Source of the DNA: Arenibacter sp. F26102
GTDB lineage: Bacteria; Bacteroidota; Bacteroidia; Flavobacteriales; Flavobacteriaceae
Direction: 5' to 3'
DNA length: 64,000 bases
Assembly: GCF_023015865.1 (NCBI RefSeq)
Contig: NZ_JALKBC010000005.1
Location: 124,001-188,000 of the forward strand
Each line of letters opens with the position of its first letter. Position 1 is the first letter of the stretch. Below, one piece after another: positions 17,212 to 26,000 of this stretch. The translations under genes were made by a program, and so were the position numbers. The notes beneath the pieces are model-generated. The model ran no database searches. It was not told where the DNA came from and saw only the letters and a list, made by a program, of their open reading frames with translations.

Positions 17212-17249
17212 TTTGGTAAAAGTGGTTAAAAAAGATATTAATACTTGGA

Positions 17250-18953
17250 CTAGCCTTGAATTTTCATTGATTTTTTTTCATTTGTAATCAATCGCGCTTT
17301 TCTCAGCTTTATTTTTTGTTGAATATCTGTAGGATAAGCGGAATCGTCCTCAGCCTCAAAGATTCTTATATTCTGTAATTCATCTGGTTTTATTAAGTCC
17401 TGTTGCTTGCAACTTAAAATGGTAGCCGCTGTCTGAACCCCGGAATAACTAGCACCTGCCACTCCATGGGATTGTATGCTGGCCCCGCACATGTATAAAT
17501 TTTCTATTTCGCTCTTTGCCCTAAATGCAAAGGGCCCTATCTGCCTAAAAGTCTTTTCTGTCCCATATACGCTACCGTTGGTAGCATTTAAGTAATGCTT
17601 GTTTGTTATTGGTGTCCCCAATTCTTTATAAAGAATATTATCCCTTATGCCGGGTACGGCCAGTTCTAAGGTGTTGATCATTTTATTGGTCAATATTTCT
17701 TTGAATTTCATGTATTCCTTGGAACGCTTTTCATTTTCCTGGTTAAATTGGGCGAAAGAATCAGGATTAATGTAAGTTATAACCTCTAGGGAGTGGTGCT
17801 TGCCGTCATAGCTGGTGGGATCTTTGAGCGTGGTACAGCTTATAAATATACCAGGAAACACTTCGCCGCTGGTAATATCCACATCTGTCATCTCCTCATA
17901 TATCTTATCCATGTCCTTGTTATCCATCATCCATATATTCCCTGAGTCCATTCCTAATTTTCGAACATCTATATCAACCGTTAGGAAAAGCATTAGTGAA
18001 CTGCAGGAGTACTTTGTTCTATTCAGTTTTTTAAGAAGTTTGGCACTTAGATTTTGTTCTTTCACTAAGTTTAAATAGGTTACCCCTGGGTCGGCATTGG
18101 AAATGATTCTGGAAGCGTAGATTTTCTCACCATTTTCCAATTCTACTCCAATGGCTTTCTTTCTCTTGTCCCCTTCCAAAAGAATGCTCTTTACTGCTGT
18201 TCCAGTGAGAATGGTTCCACCATTTCTCTGTACGGCCTTTGTCATCGACTTAACAATGGCGGCTCCACCGCCCATGGGGTAGTACCCTCCACTAAAATAA
18301 TGATCCATGACCGCACAGTGCAAGGGGAAGCTGGCCCTTGCAGGGGCTAAACCGTGGTCGCCCCATTGAATATTTAACACTTTCTGCAGAAGGGGATCTT
18401 TTATATGCCAGTTGATGACTCGCTTTAAGCTGAACAAAGCAAATTTCCCCATATGCTTTGTTCTAAATGGGATGGTAATATTGTCCCAGAAACCGCTCAT
18501 CTTCGGAATCAGCTGAATTTGACGAGAAACATTTCTGACCAACTTTAAATAGTGATTTAAACGTTTTTTTTCCTTGGGAAACCTTTGTCCAAGAGAAGCG
18601 TTTAAATCATCGAAATTTCCTGGCAGATCAATTTTTTCCTCTCCAATAAAGCAATGTTCATATCCCTCTGGATTCATTCTAAAAAAAACCAAATCGTTAG
18701 CTATACCCAAACCTTCATATAAGGTCCTGGTTGATTCGCCTTCCCCTAGTAAACCAATATAATGTACTCCAGGAGAAAAACGGTGACCGTTTAGGTAAAA
18801 GCTATGGCACCAGCCACCAGGAACATCATGTTGCTCCAATACCAAAACTCGCTGTCCCGCTTTGGATAGGCAAATAGCAGCCGACAATCCGCCTGCACCC
18901 GAACCGATTATGATAGTATCTATATTTTGAAGCGTTTTTTTTTTGAGGTCCAT
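17250..18953 (-). CDS. FAD-dependent oxidoreductase of the RetSat/CrtISO/phytoene desaturase superfamily
   Basis: 567 aa. The N-terminal dinucleotide-binding fold has TIIGSGAGGLSAAICLSKAG and VLEQHDVPGGWCHSF. A C-terminal FAD motif follows (ENLYMCGASIQSHGVAGASYSGVQTA). The length and the GGAAIVKSM block fit the all-trans-retinol saturase/carotenoid isomerase branch, not the CrtI desaturases. The substrate is probably a polyene or other isoprenoid. A TAATTTTG box at 18992-18999 (minus) may be its promoter. The SGNH and GH20-like genes follow closely downstream. Confidence 0.88.
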   Translation of the reverse strand: MDLKKKTLQNIDTIIIGSGAGGLSAAICLSKAGQRVLVLEQHDVPGGWCHSFYLNGHRFSPGVHYIGLLGEGESTRTLYEGLGIANDLVFFRMNPEGYEHCFIGEEKIDLPGNFDDLNASLGQRFPKEKKRLNHYLKLVRNVSRQIQLIPKMSGFWDNITIPFRTKHMGKFALFSLKRVINWHIKDPLLQKVLNIQWGDHGLAPARASFPLHCAVMDHYFSGGYYPMGGGAAIVKSMTKAVQRNGGTILTGTAVKSILLEGDKRKKAIGVELENGEKIYASRIISNADPGVTYLNLVKEQNLSAKLLKKLNRTKYSCSSLMLFLTVDIDVRKLGMDSGNIWMMDNKDMDKIYEEMTDVDITSGEVFPGIFISCTTLKDPTSYDGKHHSLEVITYINPDSFAQFNQENEKRSKEYMKFKEILTNKMINTLELAVPGIRDNILYKELGTPITNKHYLNATNGSVYGTEKTFRQIGPFAFRAKSEIENLYMCGASIQSHGVAGASYSGVQTAATILSCKQQDLIKPDELQNIRIFEAEDDSAYPTDIQQKIKLRKARLITNEKKSMKIQG

Positions 18954-19001
18954 TGAATAGGGATTAAGTACGTTTGATTGTATTTTATGGGCAAAATTAT
19001 T

Positions 19002-19502
19002 CTATTCAGATTCCTCGTTCTCTATATGGAAAAACTGTTCCTCCTCCAGACTGAGACTTAAATGGCCAATTAGCTTTTTCTTTGTAGGCCTAAGCTTAAA
19101 AAGATAAAGAATTAAAAGTAATGAAATTACCAGGTAAAATACATTGTAGTTTATCATAAAGCTCACCGAACTAAAAAATGCCGCCCCTTCCAAAAATGCA
19201 AAACGTACAATGGAGGCCTGTAGGTACAGCATCAATTTTTCTTTTAAAGATTTGCTTTTGACCATACCGGTCAATTGTTTATTGAAGAAGTAATTGCTTC
19301 CAAAATAGCCGATCATGGCAACTATGGGTACTATGTAAATAAATACACTTTCACTATCTGTATATCCTAGGACAACTTTATCGGCCATCATAAAAACAAT
19401 AATGGTAAATAAGAATACTCCAAAAGTCAACACAGCGTGGATAATGGAAAGCGTCAAAAGATAGCTTTTTGGAGTTAAGGTTTTGGCTTTGGAATGGATC
19501 AT
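19002..19502 (-). CDS. Four-helix integral membrane protein of unknown function
   Basis: I take ATG 19502 (MIHSKAKTLTPKSYLL, 166 aa). An in-frame ATG at 19607 would add 35 polar residues that look non-coding. Four hydrophobic segments lie at about residues 14-35, 47-66, 88-107 and 110-130, and the tail is acidic (LEEEQFFHIENEESE). The LTPKSYLLTLSIIHAVLTFGVFLF opening is seen in a family of small flavobacterial membrane proteins without assigned function. It lies 48 bp upstream of the RetSat-like gene, same strand. Confidence 0.8.
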   Translation of the reverse strand: MIHSKAKTLTPKSYLLTLSIIHAVLTFGVFLFTIIVFMMADKVVLGYTDSESVFIYIVPIVAMIGYFGSNYFFNKQLTGMVKSKSLKEKLMLYLQASIVRFAFLEGAAFFSSVSFMINYNVFYLVISLLLILYLFKLRPTKKKLIGHLSLSLEEEQFFHIENEESE

Positions 19503-19794
19503 ATGGCATTGTACAATACAGTGGTGCTTGGCAATGCCATAACTAGTGAATTTTATGTTAACCACACATTTGCTCCTAAAGGTATAAGCCTTTCTGTTTT
19601 CATGCAAGGAAGTTATGCCAAAAATTATAGCCAGCCTAGTAAAAGACCCTTATTCGTTGCCAAAATGAAGCCAATGAATATAGGCATTTTAAACAATCTC
19701 ATTGGAAATTAAATTAGCGAGTCTTTTTGTTTATTTTTATATAAATGGAATTAAAGGGGATAAATGTTAATTTTAGTATCTTAATAAATAAAAA

Positions 19795-20241
19795 ATGTCA
19801 AATAGCGATTTTCGAATACTTCTTGCAGACGATGATGAAGACGATTGCATGTTTTTTAAGGATGCCTTGGACGAGCTTTCCTTATCCGCAACTTTGAAAA
19901 CAGTTAGAAATGGGGTAGAACTTATGGATTTTCTTGAAAATAATTTGCCCAACTTACCGCAAGTTCTCTTTCTGGATTTGAATATGCCCCGCAAATCAGG
20001 AACAGAGTGTTTATTGGAGATAAAGGAAAGTGAAAAATTGAAGCAATTGCCGGTAATAATTTATTCCACTTCTTCCAACCTTGAGGTAATGGATCTCCTA
20101 TATTGTAAAGGTGCGCAATACTATATTCGGAAACCAGCAGATTTTACTGATTTAAAATTGGTTATAAATAGGACCATTTCATTGTTAAAAGAAAAGACAG
20201 TACACCATCCCACTAGGGAAGAATTTGTAATACAACCTTGA
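19795..20241 (+). CDS. Stand-alone receiver (Rcp1-like response regulator)
   Basis: 148-aa CheY-like receiver with no output domain: acidic triad ADDDEDD (residues 11-17), phospho-acceptor Asp61 in FLDLNMP, the Thr/Ser position in IIYSTSS, and Lys in IRKPAD. It belongs to the Rcp1-type receivers that pair with PAS or phytochrome kinases. It lies 5 bp upstream of the PAS kinase gene and is certainly co-transcribed, so it is the likely phosphoryl target or shuttle. Confidence 0.93.
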   Translation: MSNSDFRILLADDDEDDCMFFKDALDELSLSATLKTVRNGVELMDFLENNLPNLPQVLFLDLNMPRKSGTECLLEIKESEKLKQLPVIIYSTSSNLEVMDLLYCKGAQYYIRKPADFTDLKLVINRTISLLKEKTVHHPTREEFVIQP

Positions 20242-20246
20242 TATAA

Positions 20247-23200
20247 ATGAAATTGAATACTACCCATAAAAATAAGGACCTATTGTTTCTTGAGGGCGGA
20301 GGCCATATGGGCGAGCTTATTGGGACAATGGACTGGGATAACACAACCCTGGGATGTATTAGCAGTTGGCCAGTAAGTTTACGCACTACCCTTGCCATAA
20401 TTTTGCACTCCTCTTATCCCATGTTTTTCTTTTGGGGAGATGAACTTATCTGCTTTTATAACGATGCCTTCCGACCAAGCTTGGGGATAGATGGAAAACA
20501 TCCTGCTATTGGTAAAAAGGGTAAAGAGGTTTGGTCAGAGATATGGGATTTTATCGGACCATTGATCGATCAAGTAATCACTACTGCCCAACCTGTTTCA
20601 TTTAGTGACCAATTGGTGCCATTTTACCGCAACGGGAGAATGGAGGACATATATTGGACATTCTGCTACAGTGCCGCTTTTGATGATTATGGCAATGTGA
20701 ATGGTGTAGTAGTTACCTGTACGGAAACTACTGAAACCGTATTGACAAAAAAAGAACTACAAGAAAGTGAACGAAGGCTTCGCACAATGATTACCCAAGC
20801 CCCAGTTTCTATAGCTATTTTTCGGGGTATGGACCATATAACTGAAATGGCCAATTCTCTCGCATTGGAAATGTGGGGGAGAAGGGAGGAAGAAGTTTTG
20901 GATCAACCAATTTTGGAAGCAATGCCAGAACTAAAATCGCAGGGCATTAAAGAGTTGTTGGACGAGGTTTATTGTACTGGTAATACTTTTTCCACTTCAG
21001 AATTTTCCGTGCAGATCATGAGGAAGGAAAAATTGGAAACGGCTTATTTAAATTTTAGCTTCGAACCACTACTAGATACTACTGGGGAAATTGAAGGAAT
21101 AATGGCTTTGGGCATCGAAGTTACGGATCAGGTTAATGCCCGCAAGAAAATAGAGGAAAGCGAGAAAAAATATAAAGAGTTAATTTTTGGTTTACCAGTA
21201 GCGGTATATACTTGTGATGCCGATGGATATGTACAACTCTATAATGAATCTGCCGTTAGACTTTGGGGGCGAACCCCAAAGGTAGGAAAGGATTTATGGT
21301 GTGGATCGTGGAAAATTTTCACGAACCATGGCACCCCTTTGCCACTTGAGGACTGTCCTATGGCAATAGCATTGAAGGGAGGTGAGATAATTAACCCGGA
21401 ACTGGAAGTTGAACGTCCTGATGGAACCAGGGTCAATTTTGTTCCATATCCCCAGCCAATTTATAATAGCGAAGGAGAAATTACCGGTGCCATAAACACA
21501 CTAATTGAAATTACCGATCAAGTGGTTGCAAGGTTGAAAATTAAAGAAAGCGAAATCCGTTTCAAGGCAATTGCAGACAATATTCCCAATCTTGCCTGGA
21601 TGGCGCATGATGATGGGTCTATATACTGGTACAATAAAAAATGGTATGATTTTACGGGAACTTCTCCAGATGAAATGCAGGAATTGGGTTGGGAGTTTTT
21701 TCATGACCCTGAAATTCTACCCGATGTATTGGCTAATTGGCAGTATTCCGTAGAGTACGGAAAGAAATTTGAAATGATTTTTCCGATGAGGGATGCCAAC
21801 AACACCTATAGACAATTTCTAACCCGTGTATTACCTGTATATGATGACAAGGGAAAAATTTCCAAATGGTTTGGGAGCAATACCGATATAACAGAACATG
21901 TACGTGCCCAAAGGAAACTTGAGGAAAGCGAAAAAAAATTCCGACTTCTGGCCGATTCACTTCCGCAGTTTGTTTGGACCTCGGACCCAAAGGGTAATTT
22001 AAATTATTTTAACCAATCGGTTTTTGAGTATTCGGGATTGTCGCTGGATCATTTAATAAATCAAGGATGGTTAAATATGGTACATCCAGACGATAGGGAA
22101 GAAAATATTAGAACATGGGAAGATTCCATTGCAACAGGAAAGGATTTTTTATTGGAGCATCGCTTTCGTAGACATGATGGCGAATACAGATGGCAGTTGA
22201 GCCTAGCAAAACCACAGCGTAATGGAGGCGGAAATATACAAATGTGGGTAGGAAGTAGTACCGATATACAGGAACAAAAAATTTTCCGCGACGAATTGGA
22301 AAAACAGGTTAAGGAACGAACTGCCGAGCTTTTGGAATTGAACGAGTCGCTCAAAAAAAGTGAACAACGTTACCATTTAATGGTAGAAGAAGTGCAGGAC
22401 TACGCCATAATTTACTTAAATCCGGAAGGTATTGTGGAGAACTGGAATACGGGAGCAGAAAAAATTAAGGGATATAAAGCCGAAGAAATAATAGGCAGAA
22501 ATTTTTCCAACTTTTATACCGAAGAGGACAGAAAAACCGGACTCCCCAAAAGGTTATTGGGCCTGGCTACCAAAAACAACAAAGCAGTACAGGAAGGATG
22601 GCGAGTAAGGAAGGATAAGACCCTATTTTGGGCAAGTGTAGTAATTACGGCAATACATAATGAGGAAAACGAGGTAATAGGATATTCTAAAGTAACACAT
22701 GATTTAACAACCAAAAAAGCATCGGATGATGCACTTAAGGAAAAAAAGGTTGAACTTGAACAAAAAAACACTGAGCTTCAAAAAATGAATAAGGAGCTCC
22801 AGTCCTTTGCTTATATATCAAGTCATGATTTACAAGAACCTCTAAGGAAAATTCAAACCTTTGCCTCAAGAATAATCGAAAAAGATAAAGACACCCTTTC
22901 CGAAAATGGAAAGTATTTATTTAAAAGGATGCAACTGTCTGCAGAACGGATGCAGTCTCTGATAGATGATTTGTTGGCCTATTCCCGAACACACAATTTG
23001 GAAGGTGATTTTGAGAAAATCAATCTTAATGACATAATTGAGCAAGTGAAACAAGACCTTAGTGAAGAACTGCTGCAAAAAAATGCCATAATTGATTCAG
23101 ATAAGACTTGCGAGGTCAATATTATTCCATTTCAATTTAAACAACTATTTTACAATCTTATTAGTAATTCTTTAAAGTTTTCAAATCCAGAAAGACCTGT

Positions 23201-23501
23201 GCACATAACAATAAGAAATGAGTATGTTGATGGTAATATATTGGACGGTGAGGGTTTTAACGATTCCAAAAACTACTGTCACATTACTTTTTCCGATAAT
23301 GGGATAGGTTTTGATCAGGAATACAGCGAAAAGATATTCGAACTATTCCAACGTCTTCATGGAAAGACAGAGTATCCTGGAACCGGAATAGGACTTGCCA
23401 TAATAAAGCGAATTGTAGAAAATCACCATGGTATTATTACGGCCAAGGGTGAATTGGGCAAGGGTGCAACTTTTAACATATACCTTCCTGTAGGGGAATA
23501 G
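20247..23501 (+). CDS. Multi-PAS sensor histidine kinase (1084 aa)
   Basis: No membrane segments, so a cytosolic sensor. Six PAS units can be counted from repeats ending in a xTDITE-type motif and linked by ESEKKF-type helices: about residues 30-165, 180-300, 308-420, 425-555, 560-690 and 710-835. A coiled coil (EKKVELEQKNTELQKMNKEL) leads to a HisKA with phospho-acceptor His860 in SSHDLQEPLRK. The ATPase has an N box (NLISNSLKF), DNGIGF near 1017 and GTGIGLAI near 1045. No receiver is attached; separate receivers flank it at 19795 and 23550. Confidence 0.95.
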   Translation: MKLNTTHKNKDLLFLEGGGHMGELIGTMDWDNTTLGCISSWPVSLRTTLAIILHSSYPMFFFWGDELICFYNDAFRPSLGIDGKHPAIGKKGKEVWSEIWDFIGPLIDQVITTAQPVSFSDQLVPFYRNGRMEDIYWTFCYSAAFDDYGNVNGVVVTCTETTETVLTKKELQESERRLRTMITQAPVSIAIFRGMDHITEMANSLALEMWGRREEEVLDQPILEAMPELKSQGIKELLDEVYCTGNTFSTSEFSVQIMRKEKLETAYLNFSFEPLLDTTGEIEGIMALGIEVTDQVNARKKIEESEKKYKELIFGLPVAVYTCDADGYVQLYNESAVRLWGRTPKVGKDLWCGSWKIFTNHGTPLPLEDCPMAIALKGGEIINPELEVERPDGTRVNFVPYPQPIYNSEGEITGAINTLIEITDQVVARLKIKESEIRFKAIADNIPNLAWMAHDDGSIYWYNKKWYDFTGTSPDEMQELGWEFFHDPEILPDVLANWQYSVEYGKKFEMIFPMRDANNTYRQFLTRVLPVYDDKGKISKWFGSNTDITEHVRAQRKLEESEKKFRLLADSLPQFVWTSDPKGNLNYFNQSVFEYSGLSLDHLINQGWLNMVHPDDREENIRTWEDSIATGKDFLLEHRFRRHDGEYRWQLSLAKPQRNGGGNIQMWVGSSTDIQEQKIFRDELEKQVKERTAELLELNESLKKSEQRYHLMVEEVQDYAIIYLNPEGIVENWNTGAEKIKGYKAEEIIGRNFSNFYTEEDRKTGLPKRLLGLATKNNKAVQEGWRVRKDKTLFWASVVITAIHNEENEVIGYSKVTHDLTTKKASDDALKEKKVELEQKNTELQKMNKELQSFAYISSHDLQEPLRKIQTFASRIIEKDKDTLSENGKYLFKRMQLSAERMQSLIDDLLAYSRTHNLEGDFEKINLNDIIEQVKQDLSEELLQKNAIIDSDKTCEVNIIPFQFKQLFYNLISNSLKFSNPERPVHITIRNEYVDGNILDGEGFNDSKNYCHITFSDNGIGFDQEYSEKIFELFQRLHGKTEYPGTGIGLAIIKRIVENHHGIITAKGELGKGATFNIYLPVGE

Positions 23502-23549
23502 TGTAATCAGGTAGAAGAAACCATGTAAAAAGTTGAGTTATTATTTATA

Positions 23550-23999
23550 CTAGATAATAACCGAAAAATTTAAAGTATCATTCATTTTTGAGGATGTACT
23601 TTGAAAAGGTCTTAAAGATTTATATAATATGGTTTTCAACTGATTATATGAGTTGGGTTTCTTAATATATTGATTAGCCCCACCTGCTTTCAATTGATCT
23701 ACTTCATTTTGATTATAAGATGTGGAATAAATGATTATTTGGATTTGCGATAGTTCGGGGATGTTGCGGATATCCGATAGGCATTCAAATCCGTCCATAA
23801 GTGGCATTCGAAGGTCTAAAAAAATGGTATCGGGCAAAGGGTCGCCAGAATATAATTCCGCCATTAAATCAACACCGTTTTCAAATTGCTTTACCGAAGT
23901 TTCAATGGGTAATTCGGACAAAGCGTCCATAAAAATTTCGCGATCATCATGATCATCGTCTGCTAGAAAAATGCTAATAGGATTCATAACTGTATACAT
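23550..23999 (-). CDS. Second stand-alone receiver, convergent to the PAS kinase
   Basis: 149-aa CheY-like receiver: LADDDHDD triad, phospho-acceptor Asp62 in FLDLRMPLMDG, IIYSTSY and YIKKPNSY. It is the same subtype as the receiver at 19795 and probably serves the same kinase, but is encoded on the other strand 48 bp from its end, so it is expressed separately. ATG 23987 (MNPISIFLADDD) is an alternative start four codons in, and would resemble the family N-terminus better. Confidence 0.92.
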   Translation of the reverse strand: MYTVMNPISIFLADDDHDDREIFMDALSELPIETSVKQFENGVDLMAELYSGDPLPDTIFLDLRMPLMDGFECLSDIRNIPELSQIQIIIYSTSYNQNEVDQLKAGGANQYIKKPNSYNQLKTILYKSLRPFQSTSSKMNDTLNFSVII

Positions 24000-24623
24000 T
24001 AAATAATTATCTACCGGCTAAAGAATATTATGTTTTAGTTGTTTTAAGCATTCAAATTCTGATTTTTACAATTAAATATATATCCAATTTAATTAAGCAC
24101 ATTCATTTTGGCATTAACTTTAATTGGAGCATTGCAAAAGGCCTTGTTAGCTAGTTGCTTTGTACATATTCCTAAATTTAGGGGAAGTATTGCTTACAGA
24201 ATGAATCTATTGAATAGAAAATTAACTCTAAAAATCTTCGAGTCAATCTGTATACGGGAAACTGTCCTAAAAATGGCCAGATTATAGCCCTTACTTTTCA
24301 AACTGCTATTCTGAGTATTCCAACTGTACATTTCCAAATGGATTAGGCTGCTTGCCCCTTAGGTTTTGCCATTTTTTATATCTCCGGATGTAAACGACCA
24401 TTGTTAAGTCTTTTATTGCAATAATGCTTATGGGTCTTTGCAGTTCAATCAAACTTATTTTCCAGCTATAGTGTTTATAGGAAACAATTTGCCAGTGGTC
24501 CTAGCGGATAGGAATTTGGAAGTAGAATTAATAGCATTAAAAATAAATTTGAATAGATACACTTCAGTTACTGGATTCCCTTAGATTTATTAGGGAAACA
24601 AGAACCATTAAGAATCGGGACCT
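24000..24623. other. 624-bp gap without a recognisable gene
   Basis: I see no supported coding frame, RNA or strong hairpin. The longest tidy frame is a 28-codon one at 24201-24287 with no supporting signal. The sequence is AT-rich and may hold promoters for the genes at 23999 (minus) and 24624 (plus), but no exact TAnnTTTG box was found. Confidence 0.4.
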
Positions 24624-25913
24624 ATGAAAAAAATAATTCTTGGCATTGGTATTATTCTCTCAATTATTTTGGGGCTAACCTATTGGTCGGTTGCAACTAC
24701 GCCTAAAAATCTTGGTACTCGTCAAATTTCAGGTATGGGAGATATTGAAAGAATAAATTTTAGGCAACATGATTCCATTGTTATGGCCGCGAATACTTTG
24801 TATGAAGGCACCGATTTAAAAGAGCTTATGCAAGGGGAGCAATATAGGGACGCTTGGGCAATGCCTATAAAGGTCCCAATAGTTTTTTTGGATACCTTAT
24901 TTGGTGGAATGAAGGTAATTGAGGAAGGTGGTGGCAAACAGACCCATTCCTTAAAGCTTATGTCGGCCAATGGAATTATCCATACATTAAGAAGCATTGT
25001 TAAAGACCCTGAACCGTTAATTCCCGAAGTAGCGAAAACCCTAGGTCTTGAAAATATTATTATCGATGGAATTTCGGCACAGCATCCTTACGCAGCCATC
25101 GTCGTGGCAGCCCTCGCAGAGCAGGCGGATATTTTGAGCACCCATCCGAAAATTGTCTTTGTTCCTAAACAACCTCTACTAGATAAATTTAATGACAAAT
25201 ACGGGAATCGCATGTTTTTGTTGGAATATGAAACGGAAGGGAAGTCGACTTGGATAGGTTTTGATGACTTAACAGAAATTATGGATACCGAGGATCTTCA
25301 GGAATTTAAAAGGGATAACCCAGACAAAATATCCATAGATCAAGGGGCTTTGGTGAAGGCGCGATTATTTGATTTATTGATAGGGGATTGGGATAGGCAT
25401 GCTAAACAGTGGGGCTGGGCCATTCAAAAAAATGGGAACTCATATAATGCAATTCCACTTCCATGTGATAGGGACAATGCTTTTTTCAATCTTGAAGGGG
25501 TAATACCAACCATAATAGCCAATAAAAAATTTCACCCCAAGGTACAATCCTTTAGAAGCGAAGTTGAATTTCTTAGCGGTCTTGTGGGCCCTTTTGATGT
25601 TTATTTCTTAAAAAATGTACCCGAATCGGTTTTTATCGGTCAAGCCGAAAACCTGCAAAAGCTCATGACCAACGAAGTTATTACCAGGGCTTTTCAAGTA
25701 TGGCCAAGACAGATTTATGATTTGGATGGAGACGAAATAATATCCAAGATCATAAGTAGAAGGGAAAATTTGATAGAATACGCAAAGCAATTTAAGAAAA
25801 TATTGGATGAAAGGGAGTTGCTTGCGGAACCGCTTGTAGGTTCGGAGGATTTAAAGTTAAACGAAGAACTTATAAAATGTTTTGATTGTTTGACCTTCGA
25901 TTCGAGACCTTAA
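24624..25913 (+). CDS. Membrane-anchored protein with kinase-like DWDRH/DRD motifs
   Basis: 429 aa. One N-terminal membrane segment (residues 4-23), then a soluble domain that should face the periplasm. Residues 254-259 read GDWDRH, followed by QWGWA, and residues 282-287 read DRDNAF. This pair resembles the catalytic DRHxxN/Q and metal-binding D of the HipA/Fam20C/PI3K-like kinase fold. A Gly-rich phosphate loop is not obvious, though the GGMKVIEEGGGKQTHSLKL stretch around residues 92-110 could be the ATP-binding sheet. The substrate is unknown. It is followed 87 bp later by the HD/Pycsar-like gene on the same strand. Confidence 0.7.
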   Translation: MKKIILGIGIILSIILGLTYWSVATTPKNLGTRQISGMGDIERINFRQHDSIVMAANTLYEGTDLKELMQGEQYRDAWAMPIKVPIVFLDTLFGGMKVIEEGGGKQTHSLKLMSANGIIHTLRSIVKDPEPLIPEVAKTLGLENIIIDGISAQHPYAAIVVAALAEQADILSTHPKIVFVPKQPLLDKFNDKYGNRMFLLEYETEGKSTWIGFDDLTEIMDTEDLQEFKRDNPDKISIDQGALVKARLFDLLIGDWDRHAKQWGWAIQKNGNSYNAIPLPCDRDNAFFNLEGVIPTIIANKKFHPKVQSFRSEVEFLSGLVGPFDVYFLKNVPESVFIGQAENLQKLMTNEVITRAFQVWPRQIYDLDGDEIISKIISRRENLIEYAKQFKKILDERELLAEPLVGSEDLKLNEELIKCFDCLTFDSRP

Positions 25914-26000
25914 GTAATTTAATAGCTTAATTAGACCGAAGGACATTAAGTCTAGAAAAAATGGAACATTTCAATACTAATTGAAAAAAAGACAGGAATC

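Noticed and set aside
15395-18953. Polysaccharide utilisation locus made of the GH20-like, SGNH and oxidoreductase genes
   Set aside because: No SusC/SusD pair, regulator or further carbohydrate enzymes are present; the cluster is too small to support the claim.
19503-19607. N-terminal extension of the four-helix membrane protein
   Set aside because: 35 polar, Cys/His-rich residues before the ATG at 19502 look like chance read-through; the family-like N-terminus starts at 19502.
24201-24287. 28-codon frame in the 624-bp gap
   Set aside because: No paralogue, no promoter and no motif; chance frames of this length are common in AT-rich DNA.
24000-24623. Possible structured RNA in the long gap
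   Set aside because: I could not find extended complementary arms or a recognisable riboswitch core.
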